The notes: a model not told the origin generated them from the sequence alone. Shown: positions 1 through 7,700, counted from the stretch's first letter. The stretch is DNA of 35,504 bases from Bacteroidales bacterium 52_46 (GCA_001915385.1 MNQK01000008.1:1-35504), one strand, 5' to 3'. Numbers and translations are program-made.

Positions 1-110
1 TCCTCCGGACGCCACTTCCGATATGATTACTTGCCCCGCACGCCTTCGCAAGCTTCGGCGTACGGGGTTACGCATAATCGACGTCCTGCGGACGTCACGG
101 CCTTAAGTAA
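1..110. repeat. GC-rich intergenic palindromes at window edge
   Basis: Two hairpins lie in non-coding sequence. One has arms 34-44 and 57-67 (CCCCGCACGCC against GGCGTACGGGG, one mismatch). The other is perfect, with arms 80-86 and 90-96 (GACGTCC, loop TGC, GGACGTC). The stretch is more GC-rich than the AT-rich sequence after it. It resembles a REP-like intergenic palindromic element, but only one copy is visible and its left boundary is outside the window. Confidence 0.4.
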
Positions 111-155
111 ACAACATAGCCTTGCGACATAACGAATATTAGCGGAAAAACTATT

Positions 156-192
156 GGCGGAAATTTACATTTTGGTTATGTAAATTCCCGCC
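156..192 (-). terminator. Terminator of the greA operon
   Basis: Arms of 15 nt at 156-170 and 178-192 pair with a single mismatch around a 7-nt loop. Read on the minus strand, the hairpin is followed by AATAGTTTTT. It lies 26 bp past the stop codon of the thioredoxin-fold lipoprotein gene, so it most likely ends the greA, HIT, lipoprotein transcript. Confidence 0.6.
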
Positions 193-217
193 GACAGCTG
201 TTATTGTGAAAAATTGC

Positions 218-1312
218 CTACAGATATTTTGCTACGGTTGAGTCGAGTTTTGCTATATCTTCCACGCGTTCGATATGCTCGCCCGAACCGTCGATTACGA
301 ATGTGGTCGGGAGCGATGTCACGTTATAGCGGAGCAACTGCTCTGCGTCCTGACTGGAACAATAAACAGCGGTCCACGGGATGTTCTCGGCTGCCATGCG
401 CCATCGGTATTCCTCGGGGTCGCATCCTACCTGATAGATATTGAGCCCGCGGTCATGATATTTCTTGTAGACCTCGCCGAGCGCAAGTTGGAATGCGGGT
501 GACTCATCTGCCGTATAGGCCGTGAAATTAAGGATTAAAACCTTTGATTTGTTCCAAAGAGCCGACAGGCTCTGTTCCGTCTTGTTGAAATCTTTCAGGT
601 TCACCTCAGGGAAATAGATTTCCAGCGCCTTGATAGGAGTCCCTTGGCCGTAAGCTCTCCGGTTGGATAGCGCGAGAGCTTCAAGCAGCTTGGTGCGGGG
701 ATCGTTAGGCTTGATATTGATATAGGCGTTTGCCACTGCCGAGATGATGCCGCGGTCAAAAGCTATGGCGGGATTGTACAGATGCTCGTTGCCGATAGTC
801 TTGTTGATGAGATAGTAGGCCGAGATGCCTGACCAGTCGGTCTGTATCAGTTCGGCGAGACGGCGTTTGAGCGCGCTGTCGGCCACGACCTCTTTAGGTG
901 ATGCCGAAGCGAGTGCCCGGGCGATGTCTGCATTGATTTTCTGCATCATTTCAGCCGATTCGGAGCCTGATATAGTGCTCTTTGTGGCCATGTCGGCATA
1001 GTCGGCTGCCACAGTTACTGTTTCGGTGCTGTCGATAGGGAAATAGACCGATCGCGAGTCAACTGTAAGACGGTATATGTCGGGATATTCCGAACGTTTT
1101 ACGCCGAATTTACACTTGCCGTCGTTATCAATCTTTACGGAGTCTATGATATGCCAGCGTCCGTTGTCGCTTACTTCAAGCAACGCGGTTTTGCCGGCTG
1201 CTCCGTTGACTGTGGCTTCAACGTGCCATTTGTCATTTGATGAGCATGACGACGTCATGAGCGCCACGCAGCATGCCAGCATTGCGACGCAAAACGATAA
1301 TGTACGGTTCAT
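218..1312 (-). CDS. Thioredoxin-fold lipoprotein, DUF4369-like, lacking CXXC
   Basis: A predicted envelope lipoprotein of 364 aa. I start it at the Met that opens the signal peptide (MNRTLSFCVAMLACC), which ends in a lipobox MTSSC with Cys at 23; a longer reading adds 13 polar residues that would spoil the signal. The N-terminal half (VEATVNGAAGKTALLEVSD and the beta-rich run after it) resembles the DUF4369 domain found in front of TlpA-like domains in Bacteroidota. The last 130 or so residues have the TlpA/AhpC-like fold: LILNFTAYTADESPAF in the position of the usual W-C-x-x-C strand, and SLPTTFVID with the cis-proline. Both active-site cysteines are missing, so classical disulfide chemistry is unlikely. 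It starts 22 bp after the HIT gene and is the last gene of the greA operon. Its function is unknown; a structural or binding role in the envelope is my inference. Confidence 0.8.
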   Translation of the reverse strand: MNRTLSFCVAMLACCVALMTSSCSSNDKWHVEATVNGAAGKTALLEVSDNGRWHIIDSVKIDNDGKCKFGVKRSEYPDIYRLTVDSRSVYFPIDSTETVTVAADYADMATKSTISGSESAEMMQKINADIARALASASPKEVVADSALKRRLAELIQTDWSGISAYYLINKTIGNEHLYNPAIAFDRGIISAVANAYINIKPNDPRTKLLEALALSNRRAYGQGTPIKALEIYFPEVNLKDFNKTEQSLSALWNKSKVLILNFTAYTADESPAFQLALGEVYKKYHDRGLNIYQVGCDPEEYRWRMAAENIPWTAVYCSSQDAEQLLRYNVTSLPTTFVIDGSGEHIERVEDIAKLDSTVAKYL

Positions 1313-1334
1313 CGGTAATCTGTTATTGATGCGG

Positions 1335-1736
1335 TCAGGCTTCCTTTGCATATTCAGCGGCTATTGCCTCGGCGATTGATTTCATCTCCGCGTCGGGAAG
1401 TGTGGTCTTTTTTGTGAAATCGAGGTCGCCCTCTTTGCTCATGGGCACGAGGTGGATATGGGCGTGCGGTACCTCAAGGCCGATTACTGCTACCCCCACT
1501 TTGCGGCAGGGAACGGCGCGGCGCAACGCACGGGCCACTTTTTTGGCGAAAAGCTGGAGACCGGCATATTCATCATCTTCAATGTCAAATATATAGTCGG
1601 TCTCTTTTTTGGGAATTACGAGCACATGACCCGGCTGCACGGGATTGATGTCGAGAAAAGCGAAATAGCGGTCGGTTTCGGCCACTTTGTATGAAGGTAT
1701 CTCGCCTGCGGCTATGCGTGAAAACAGTGTTGCCAT
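1335..1736 (-). CDS. HIT family nucleotide-binding hydrolase
   Basis: A cytosolic histidine-triad protein of 133 aa. The family hydrolyses or transfers nucleotides from nucleoside phosphoramidates, dinucleoside polyphosphates and similar compounds; the substrate here is not known. The signature HAHIHLVP is at residues 91-98, with the middle His as the likely nucleophile. The N-terminal segment (FSRIAAGEIPSYKV) and LDINPVQPGHVLVIPK at about 28-43 are typical of the HinT/PKCI-like branch. I start it at MATLF, since the 15 extra upstream codons have no family counterpart and would run into greA. It lies between greA (19 bp) and the lipoprotein gene (22 bp) and is surely cotranscribed with them. 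Confidence 0.9.
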   Translation of the reverse strand: MATLFSRIAAGEIPSYKVAETDRYFAFLDINPVQPGHVLVIPKKETDYIFDIEDDEYAGLQLFAKKVARALRRAVPCRKVGVAVIGLEVPHAHIHLVPMSKEGDLDFTKKTTLPDAEMKSIAEAIAAEYAKEA

Positions 1737-1755
1737 TGTCGTGATTATTGTCGGA

Positions 1756-2226
1756 TTAGAAGCTGATTTCGATGATTTCAAATTTCATGAGTCCCGAGGG
1801 AACCTTGATTTCCACGATGTCGCCGAGCTTGTGGCCGAGAAGACCTTGTGCCACAGGGGTTGAAGTGGCTATCTTCTTCTCTTTCATGTTGGCTTCGCTG
1901 TCGGCCACGATGGTATACTCCACGGTCATGCCGTTGGTGAGGTTCTTGATTTTCACCTTGTTCATGATCTGGACCTCGTTGGTGTTCAGTTTGCTTTCGT
2001 CGATGATGCGGGCATTTGCCACAAGGTCCTTGAGCTTGGCTATCTGCATCTCCAGCATGCCCTGTGCCTCTTTTGCCGCGTCATATTCGGCGTTTTCTGA
2101 AAGGTCGCCTTTATCGCGGGCTTCCGCGATGGCGCGTGATATTTCGGGGCGTTTTACCGATTCGAGGTAAGCTATTTCCTCCATCTTTTTCTTATACCCC
2201 TCTTTGGTCATGAATGTGATTGCCAT
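1756..2226 (-). CDS. greA: Transcription elongation factor GreA
   Basis: GreA, 156 aa, the usual length. It enters the secondary channel of RNA polymerase and stimulates cleavage of backtracked RNA. The N-terminal coiled coil carries the conserved tip GDLSENAEYDAAKEAQ (residues 40-55), including the acidic residues Asp41 and Glu44 that act at the polymerase active site. The C-terminal FKBP-like domain follows (STPVAQGLLGHKLGDIVEI, about 121-139). It is the first gene of a minus-strand operon with the HIT protein and the thioredoxin-fold lipoprotein. A promoter at 2484-2514 would give it an unusually long leader of roughly 250 nt. Confidence 0.97.
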   Translation of the reverse strand: MAITFMTKEGYKKKMEEIAYLESVKRPEISRAIAEARDKGDLSENAEYDAAKEAQGMLEMQIAKLKDLVANARIIDESKLNTNEVQIMNKVKIKNLTNGMTVEYTIVADSEANMKEKKIATSTPVAQGLLGHKLGDIVEIKVPSGLMKFEIIEISF

Positions 2227-2483
2227 AATCTATGATATTGAAAATTTTTTTATGGGTTATTTTTCAGGTTATATTTTTGGCCGTTATCTGTCTGCGGCCG
2301 GTTTTGGTAATTTGTCTGATATTACAAACCGGTTGTTCGGTTTTGTCAGGGTCTATTCAAAAAATAATAGCATCTCAACCGGATATGTCCGATATGAGAT
2401 ACTTGAAAATCGGAATAATAAAATAGTGAAAATTGAGAGCGTGGCATCGCTATGGCGTCACGCTCCCGTTATCGTTTTCGATG
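2227..2483 (-). other. Long structured leader of the greA operon
   Basis: No gene is supported in this spacer. On the minus strand it reads as a 5' untranslated leader. A perfect 7-bp stem (2437-2443 with 2459-2465, GAGCGTG/CACGCTC) stands near the predicted transcript start. Nearer greA there is a weaker GGCCG/CGGCC pairing and a short AACCGGTT palindrome. It matches no riboswitch class I know. Confidence 0.4.
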
Positions 2484-2514
2484 CAAAGGTAATATATCTT
2501 TTTGACAAGACAAA
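2484..2514 (-). promoter_or_regulatory. Promoter of the greA operon
   Basis: On the minus strand TTTG (2514-2511) and TACCTTTG (2491-2484) are separated by 19 nt. This fits the Bacteroidota sigma-ABfr consensus TTTG, 19-21 nt, TAnnTTTG. Predicted transcription starts near 2477. Confidence 0.65.
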
Positions 2515-2518
2515 ATTT

Positions 2519-2539
2519 ATTGCCGTAATTTTCGGCAAT
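2519..2539 (-). terminator. Weak terminator after the glycosyltransferase gene
   Basis: A perfect 7-bp stem (ATTGCCG 2519-2525, CGGCAAT 2533-2539) with a 7-nt loop, followed on the minus strand by AAATTTTG. It lies between the glycosyltransferase stop and the greA promoter, abutting the -33 element. The T-run is short. Confidence 0.45.
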
Positions 2540-2583
2540 CCGTTTCGCGTAGATGGGCGTAGATGGTCAGCGCAGCGGACATG

Positions 2584-3495
2584 TCACAGAATATTCAGTT
2601 GCTTTAAAATCCGCGCGGCTCCCGGCAGCCCGCTGCGGGTGTGCAGATATGCCCATTTGGCGCTCGTCGGGATGGCGGGAAGGGTCAGAAGCAACCGCTT
2701 TCCTGTCCGGCACCCGTTCCGGTCTGTCACGCCGCACTCGATTGCCAGTTTTGTAGCGCACCATAATCTTGCCTTGCTGGCGCCGATAGCCTTTGTAAGA
2801 GTGTCTTCGATGAGACGTAAGGCGTTTAGCGACATTTCAGGTTTGCCGAGAGCCGAGTTGGTTATGGTGGCGCTGTCCGTGACTTTTATTATGCCGCTGC
2901 GTCCGATGGCGGTTATACGCGGATTGAGTGCAAGTACTCTTGCGCCTAATTCGATGTCATCCCAGTATCTGACGGTCTCGTTCCAGCCTCCGGCACTTCT
3001 GAACAGTTCTGTCCGCGCAGCCCATCGCTGCGTAGCCATTCCGCCATGAAACAGGTTGTCGTAATGTTCCCTGCCACTATGCACAAATGTCAATATCCTG
3101 CGTTTACTTCCGCTGATTTCTTCCACATCCCAGCCGATTACATCCGCACCGTTGATGTGACTGACGACTTTTTCGGCATGGGTGGGCGGCATAATATCGT
3201 CTGAATCGAAAAACATTGTCCAAGGCTCGTTGACCGCCGTAAAACCCATATTCCTTGCAGCGGCAGCTCCGGGAACGGGGCATTGCAGTATGTCGACTAT
3301 GAATCCGTCGGTCTGTACAGTGTTTTTCCAGTCCTGTAAAACCATATATGTCGAATCGGTCGAGGCATTGTCTACCAGGACTATATGCAGCGGCCTGAGG
3401 GTCTGTGCCGCCAGCGAAGCGAGGGTGCGTTCAACGATTCCCGCGCGATTGTACACCGGAATCACTATGGCCAGAATTGCATCCTGTTTTTTCAT
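2584..3495 (-). CDS. Family 2 glycosyltransferase
   Basis: A GT-A fold glycosyltransferase of 303 aa, expected to transfer a sugar from a nucleotide-sugar donor to a surface glycan or other acceptor. The opening LAIVIPVYNRAGIVERTLAS (residues 8-27) is the usual donor-binding start, VDNASTDST follows at about 41-49, and the metal-binding D-x-D equivalent is FDSDD at 96-100. WDDIELGARV near residue 178 is in the place of the ED catalytic-base region. No transmembrane segment is seen, so the protein is probably cytosolic or peripheral. It starts 37 bp after the acyl-CoA ligase gene and is likely cotranscribed with it. There is no surrounding glycan cluster, so donor and acceptor cannot be named. 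Confidence 0.88.
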   Translation of the reverse strand: MKKQDAILAIVIPVYNRAGIVERTLASLAAQTLRPLHIVLVDNASTDSTYMVLQDWKNTVQTDGFIVDILQCPVPGAAAARNMGFTAVNEPWTMFFDSDDIMPPTHAEKVVSHINGADVIGWDVEEISGSKRRILTFVHSGREHYDNLFHGGMATQRWAARTELFRSAGGWNETVRYWDDIELGARVLALNPRITAIGRSGIIKVTDSATITNSALGKPEMSLNALRLIEDTLTKAIGASKARLWCATKLAIECGVTDRNGCRTGKRLLLTLPAIPTSAKWAYLHTRSGLPGAARILKQLNIL

Positions 3496-3532
3496 GCTGC
3501 ATGCGGGTTGCTGATATGGTCAGCTGGCCGGA

Positions 3533-5335
3533 TTATACATACATAGCTTCGATTTCGCGCGAGTAACGGCGGTTGATTATCGAGCGGCGTATCTTCAGGG
3601 TGTTGGTAAGTTCTCCCGACTCCATCGTGAAAGCGTTGGGTAGCAGGGTGAACTTCTTGATTTTTTCAAATCCGGCGAATCCTTTCTGCAGTTTTTCTAT
3701 GCGTTCTTCGATCATGCGGCGTATGTCGGCGTTTCTTACAAGTTCTTCGATTGACTTGTAGGCTATTTTTTTGCGCTGGGCATATTCCTTCAGTGCCTCG
3801 AACGCCGGGATTATGATGGCTGTCACATATTTGCGCTTGTCGCCTATCACCGCTACCTGGTCGATGTACTTATCCTCGCCGAGGCGGCTTTCGATGGCCT
3901 GCGGAGCAATGTACTTGCCGTTGGAGGTCTTGAACAGGTCTTTTATACGGTCGGTCAGCACAATGGCGCCGTCGGCCGTAATATAGCCTGCATCGCCTGT
4001 GCGGAACCATCCGTCGGCTGTGAAAGCTTCGGCTGTGGCCTCAGGCTTGTTGTGATAGCCGCGCATCACGGTAGGCGCCTTGACGAGTATCTCGTTTTCG
4101 TCGCCTATGCGCACCTCGATGCCGGGGAGCACGGTGCCTATGGTGCCAATCTCATATCCTGTCTGGGGGAAACAGCTCACTGTGGCCGTGGTCTCCGACA
4201 GGCCGTATCCTATCAGTATGTTGATGCCGCAGGCGTGCAGAAACTCGGTGATATTGGCCGAAAGGGGAGCGCCGGCGGTAGGAAATATATTGCCGTTTTC
4301 CACTCCTATGACACGCTGCAGCGGCTTGAATACCTGATGGTTGAAAAACTTATACTGCAATTCCGTCCACCACGGGGCCTTGAGTCCGAGTCGCGCGTAG
4401 TTGAGGTTGCGGCGTCGCCCGACCTTGATGGCACGGTTGAATACCCACTTCCTGAAACCTTTGGTCTGCGACAGCTTCTCATCTATCGCGGTGTAAACTT
4501 TCTCCCAGAAACGGGGCACGCTGCACATGCACGACGGACGCACCTCCTTGATGGCGCGCTGTATGATATGCGGGTCGGGATTGACATTGACAATCATGCC
4601 GCAATACAAACAGAAATATGTCCATGCCTTCTCGAATATATGGCTCAGTGGCAGGAAGCATAGCGATGTGTCGTGTTCCGACAGCATGGTAAGCCGTTCG
4701 ACATGTATCTTTATGGCTGCGTCGAATGCGCTGTGGGGCAGTATGGCGCCCTTCGGCTCACCCGTGGTGCCCGACGTATATATCAGGGTGGCGACATCGT
4801 CGGGACGCGCCGCAGCCGTGCGGCGTGCCACTTCGTCGCGACACATCTGCGAAGCGTGACGGCCGAGGTCGAGCAGCTGGGCGAATGTCATAGTCGTGTC
4901 GTCATCATCGTCGCGGCGCACCTCCTCAACGGTGACTATCTGCCGCAGCCGACCGCACGATTTCGCCACTTTGCGCGCTATGTCGTATTGCTGCTGGTCG
5001 CCGACAAGGAGTAAGGATATTGCGGCGTCGCATACTATGTATTCCACCTGCTCCTTGCTGCTTGTCGAGTATATCGACACCGGTATGGCGCGGTTGGCGT
5101 AGGCGGCGAGGTCTGTCTCGATGATTTCCACGCGGTTGTTGGAAAATATGCCGATGTGTTCCTGTTCACTTATTCCGAGGGTCTCGAGCGCAGCCGCGGC
5201 GTCGTTGACATGCTGGTGGAGCACCTGCCATGTCGTGGGCACCCAGGTGTGGTCGGCCACGCGTTGCGTCAGCGCCACTCGGTCGCTGTATTTGTCATTC
5301 CCCCGTGCTGTTAAAGAGGTAAGTATATTGGTCAT
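3533..5335 (-). CDS. AMP-forming long-chain acyl-CoA ligase
   Basis: A 600-aa member of the ANL adenylating superfamily, closest by pattern to long-chain fatty acid CoA ligases (FadD15/FAA type). It activates a fatty acid with ATP to acyl-AMP and then transfers it to CoA. The P-loop-like motif YTSGTTGEPKG is at 186-196, LIGYGLSETTA lies in the middle (A5 region), and WFRTGDAGYITADGAIVL, then DRIKDLFKTSNGKYIAPQ, mark the hinge and C-terminal domain. A short Asp run (DDDDD) at 142-146 is an odd linker. It has its own -7 box (5363-5370) and is divergent from the M20 peptidase. Chain-length preference cannot be read from the sequence. Confidence 0.92.
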   Translation of the reverse strand: MTNILTSLTARGNDKYSDRVALTQRVADHTWVPTTWQVLHQHVNDAAAALETLGISEQEHIGIFSNNRVEIIETDLAAYANRAIPVSIYSTSSKEQVEYIVCDAAISLLLVGDQQQYDIARKVAKSCGRLRQIVTVEEVRRDDDDDTTMTFAQLLDLGRHASQMCRDEVARRTAAARPDDVATLIYTSGTTGEPKGAILPHSAFDAAIKIHVERLTMLSEHDTSLCFLPLSHIFEKAWTYFCLYCGMIVNVNPDPHIIQRAIKEVRPSCMCSVPRFWEKVYTAIDEKLSQTKGFRKWVFNRAIKVGRRRNLNYARLGLKAPWWTELQYKFFNHQVFKPLQRVIGVENGNIFPTAGAPLSANITEFLHACGINILIGYGLSETTATVSCFPQTGYEIGTIGTVLPGIEVRIGDENEILVKAPTVMRGYHNKPEATAEAFTADGWFRTGDAGYITADGAIVLTDRIKDLFKTSNGKYIAPQAIESRLGEDKYIDQVAVIGDKRKYVTAIIIPAFEALKEYAQRKKIAYKSIEELVRNADIRRMIEERIEKLQKGFAGFEKIKKFTLLPNAFTMESGELTNTLKIRRSIINRRYSREIEAMYV

Positions 5336-5362
5336 ATTGAATCTTCAAGTCAATTTCGTCGC

Positions 5363-5396
5363 CAAAGTTAATTACATTATTCTATATATTAACGAA
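5363..5396 (-). promoter_or_regulatory. Promoter of the acyl-CoA ligase gene
   Basis: The minus strand carries TAACTTTG (5370-5363), a perfect TAnnTTTG -7 box 27 bp before the start codon. An imperfect -33 (TTCG, 5396-5393) lies 22 nt upstream. Confidence 0.55.
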
Positions 5397-5538
5397 TATT
5401 CATGCAATTTTGACAGGCGGTTAACATTCGTTAGCACAATCAGCCATGTTCCGCGTTGCAAATTGCACACATGTATATGCAGGTGTGCAAACGATTGCAT
5501 TGATATTTCCATTACTCGTGTCATTACTGAATTTTTAT

Positions 5539-5546
5539 TATCTTTG
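5539..5546 (+). promoter_or_regulatory. -7 box of the M20 peptidase gene
   Basis: TATCTTTG on the plus strand matches TAnnTTTG and ends 18 bp before the ATG at 5565. No clear TTTG is found 19-21 nt upstream, so the -33 half is weak. Confidence 0.5.
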
Positions 5547-5564
5547 CCGGCACTAATATAGAAA

Positions 5565-6635
5565 ATGTTTATTATGATTGACGAAATATATTACAAGGCG
5601 GTCGATTTGCTGAAAGAGATGATTTCGACCCCTTCGGTATCGCACGACGAGGCTGCGGCAGCAGATATTGTGACCCGTTTCCTTGATGAAGAGGGCTTTG
5701 ATGTGAAGCGCTTCGGCAATAATATCTGCGTCGAGGCCGGCGAACGTGACGCCTCGCTCCCGACTCTTCTGCTCAATTCGCATATCGATACTGTCCGTGC
5801 GGTCGAGGGGTGGGTGCGCGACCCGTTCACTCCTGTTGAGGAGGAAGGGCGCATATACGGATTGGGCAGCAACGATGCCGGGGCATCAGTGGTCTCGCTT
5901 ATCGCAGCGTTTATCATGCTGTCGAAGTCCCGCCAGCCTTACAACCTCGTGCTGCTCCTGTCGTGCGAGGAGGAAATCAGCGGTAAAGGCGGCTTGTCGT
6001 CTGTGACCGACAAAATCGGAAAGATAGATTTCGCTCTCGTGGGCGAACCTACCGGCATGCGTCCCGCCATTGCCGAAAAGGGGTTGATGGTGCTCGACGG
6101 CGAGGTATACGGTGAAGCCGGCCATGCCGCGCGCAACGAAGGTGTTAACGCCATATATAAGGCGATGGAGGTGGTCGATACATTGCGCGGCCTGCGGTTC
6201 GAGAAGGAATCGCCGATGCTCGGGCCGGTCAAAATATCAGTGACCCAGATTAATGCCGGGACGCAGCACAATGTTGTGCCCGACCTGTGTTCGCTCGTGG
6301 TCGATGTGCGCACTACCGATGCCTACAGCAATGCCGAGACTCTCGAACTGATACGTGCAGCTGTCCCTCAATGTAAACTTACTCCCCGCTCCACGCGTCT
6401 TAACCCGTCGGGCATATCCGTCAGCCATCCACTCGTACAACGCGCGCAAATGCTTGGCCTCGAACCGTTCGGCTCCCCCACGCTTTCCGACCAGGCACTG
6501 ATGTCGTGGCCTTCGCTCAAAATGGGTCCCGGCGACTCCGCCCGCTCCCACACAGCCGATGAATACATCTGCCTCGACGAAATCCGTCAGGCCATCGAAT
6601 ATTACATCCGTCTCCTTGACGGCCTCACTTTGTAA
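5565..6635 (+). CDS. M20 family metallopeptidase/deacylase (ArgE/DapE type)
   Basis: A cytosolic zinc-dependent amidohydrolase of 356 aa. The family includes acetylornithine deacetylase, succinyl-diaminopimelate desuccinylase and carboxypeptidase G2. Numbered from the second Met (5574), metal-site residues are visible at His70 and Asp72 (LLLNSHIDT), bridging Asp101 (GLGSNDAGAS) and the Glu pair in LLSCEEEISGKGG (133-134), then GEPTGM. ARNEGVNAIYKAMEVV and QINAGTQHNVVPD mark the inserted dimerisation domain. The length and motifs resemble proteins annotated as the Bacteroidota ArgE-like deacetylase of arginine synthesis, but there are no arg or dap neighbours, so I give no symbol. The start may be 5565 or 5574; the second gives the more usual N-terminus. 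Confidence 0.9.
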   Translation: MFIMIDEIYYKAVDLLKEMISTPSVSHDEAAAADIVTRFLDEEGFDVKRFGNNICVEAGERDASLPTLLLNSHIDTVRAVEGWVRDPFTPVEEEGRIYGLGSNDAGASVVSLIAAFIMLSKSRQPYNLVLLLSCEEEISGKGGLSSVTDKIGKIDFALVGEPTGMRPAIAEKGLMVLDGEVYGEAGHAARNEGVNAIYKAMEVVDTLRGLRFEKESPMLGPVKISVTQINAGTQHNVVPDLCSLVVDVRTTDAYSNAETLELIRAAVPQCKLTPRSTRLNPSGISVSHPLVQRAQMLGLEPFGSPTLSDQALMSWPSLKMGPGDSARSHTADEYICLDEIRQAIEYYIRLLDGLTL

Positions 6636-6638
6636 TAA

Positions 6639-6654
6639 CTCAGTTGCCACTGAG
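6639..6654 (+). terminator. Small hairpin after the M20 gene
   Basis: A perfect 6-bp stem CTCAGT/ACTGAG with loop TGCC begins 3 bp after the M20 stop codon. It has no T-run, so its role as a terminator is doubtful; the symmetric hairpin at 6878-6937 is a better one. Confidence 0.3.
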
Positions 6655-6665
6655 CTGAGTTGATA

Positions 6666-6742
6666 GGGGCGGGGGCGTCTCGCCCCCGTGGTAACTTTCA
6701 GTATATAAGAATAATACCACGAGGGCGGGACGCCCTCGCCCC
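6666..6742. repeat. REP-like palindromic element
   Basis: Two 28-nt arms (6666-6693 and 6715-6742) are inverted copies with three differences, two of which still allow G-U pairs. They surround a 21-nt AT-rich centre. Each arm also contains its own perfect 7-bp hairpin (GGGGGCG TCT CGCCCCC and GAGGGCG GGA CGCCCTC). The double-hairpin layout in a convergent spacer is typical of REP/BIME or MITE-like intergenic repeats. No transposase is present. I see nothing else in 6743-6877. Confidence 0.6.
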
Positions 6743-6877
6743 ACACTATGCTCATTAAGTTAAAGCATTGCCGTGCGTCCCTACCTTGTCAGCCGGAATT
6801 TTGCAGTTTTGCGATACCCTCACAGCAGCATTAAATGGCAACTGCGGTTGCACTGTAAATTCGGCTTGAGTCTTATA

Positions 6878-6937
6878 AAACGATATAAAACCGGGAGGAA
6901 CTGTGATGACGTTGTTCCTCCCGGTTTTATATCGTTT
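6878..6937. terminator. Perfect bidirectional terminator
   Basis: Two 24-nt arms (6878-6901 and 6914-6937) pair without mismatch around a 12-nt loop. The GC core CCGGGAGGAAC is flanked by an A-rich tract on one side and TTTTATATCGTTT on the other, so either strand sees a stem followed by a T-rich tail. It stands between the M20 gene (+) and the first lipoprotein gene (-), which converge here. Confidence 0.8.
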
Positions 6938-7000
6938 CCCTCAGTGCAAATAGCCGGGGAACATCAGTATATTACTGACAATTATGCAGTAAGTTGTTGG

Positions 7001-7303
7001 TTACAGATTCTTTTTGGCCTCTCTTTTTGCTTTGTTGTAGGCTTTTTGTGCGTCTTTTACCGCATCTTTCTGTGCATCGGTAGGTTCGAAGTCTTTGTTG
7101 CTATCCTCAAGTTTTTCGAGTTTGGCTTCAAGATCTCCTTCAATATCCTGAAGTTCGTCATACGATTTGGCGTTTTTTACCTGCTCCGTAGCCTCTTTGA
7201 ACAAGCTGACGGCCTTGTCGACCGGATTACCTCCGCAAGATGATAAAGAGATTGTGGCGGCAGCGAAAACAGCGGCAGCGCAAAGCATAAGTTTCTTTTT
7301 CAT
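7001..7303 (-). CDS. Small lipoprotein, island family, copy A
   Basis: A predicted lipoprotein of 100 aa. The signal peptide MKKKLMLCAAAVFAA ends in a lipobox ISLSSC (Cys23) followed by GGNPV. The mature part is short, highly charged and predicted to be almost wholly helical (EATEQVKNAKSYDELQDIE, then KAYNKAKREAKKNL). It shares a clear pattern with the 12152-12457 product: Cys-x-x-x-PV[D/E]K, AKSxDE, NKD[F/Y] and a final Lys/Arg-rich helix. Spacing to the next upstream gene is 50 bp and there is no promoter of its own, so it is probably read through from 7354-7653. I do not recognise a named function. Confidence 0.75.
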   Translation of the reverse strand: MKKKLMLCAAAVFAAATISLSSCGGNPVDKAVSLFKEATEQVKNAKSYDELQDIEGDLEAKLEKLEDSNKDFEPTDAQKDAVKDAQKAYNKAKREAKKNL

Positions 7304-7353
7304 GAAGTAATTAAATTTAGAATTGTTACGTTGTTGGTAGTATCGTCACGATG

Positions 7354-7653
7354 TTATTTAAGTGCGTCAATTGCTTCGTAGAATTCTTTTTCAGCCTTGT
7401 ATAATTTCTCTAATTCTTTTCCGTCGGGTTCGTAATCATCATTGATGCCGTGCTCTTTGCAATACTTCTCGACGTCGTCGTATAATTTGTCTTCGATGGC
7501 CGTCGCTTCGCTGCTTGAAGTAGCTTTTTTTGCCTGTTCTGTAGCCTCCTGATACATCTTGACTACCGCATCAACCGGGCTGCTGCCTCCGCATGAAGGG
7601 AGTGATACGATTGCCATTGCAAATAAGAGAGCTGAGATAAGTTTCTTTTTCAT
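7354..7653 (-). CDS. Small lipoprotein, island family, copy B
   Basis: A predicted lipoprotein of 99 aa with signal peptide MKKKLISALLFAMAIVSLPSC (Cys21). After the Cys, GGSSPVDAVVKMYQEATEQ closely matches the N-terminus of copy A, and the remainder is acidic and helical (KELEKLYKAEKEFYEAIDAL). The 5' leaders of copies A and B are also alike (AATTGTTACG at the same distance before each start). This points to a tandem duplication that included the leader. A strong promoter lies at 7701-7732. Function unknown; an outer-membrane-anchored helical protein of the same system as the LRR genes is inference. Confidence 0.75.
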   Translation of the reverse strand: MKKKLISALLFAMAIVSLPSCGGSSPVDAVVKMYQEATEQAKKATSSSEATAIEDKLYDDVEKYCKEHGINDDYEPDGKELEKLYKAEKEFYEAIDALK

Positions 7654-7700
7654 GAAATGATTAAATTGAGAATTGTTACGTGGTTGGTATTTGTCATTGG

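Noticed and set aside
34..96. Possible tRNA or CRISPR repeat at the left edge
   Set aside because: The palindromes do not form a cloverleaf, and no repeat-spacer periodicity is present; a REP-like element is more likely.
2204..3049. Long plus-strand reading frame of 281 codons opposite the glycosyltransferase gene
   Set aside because: It overlaps the C-terminal half of a well-supported GT2 gene and non-coding leader sequence, and the translation is rich in Arg, Ser and Ala with no family features.
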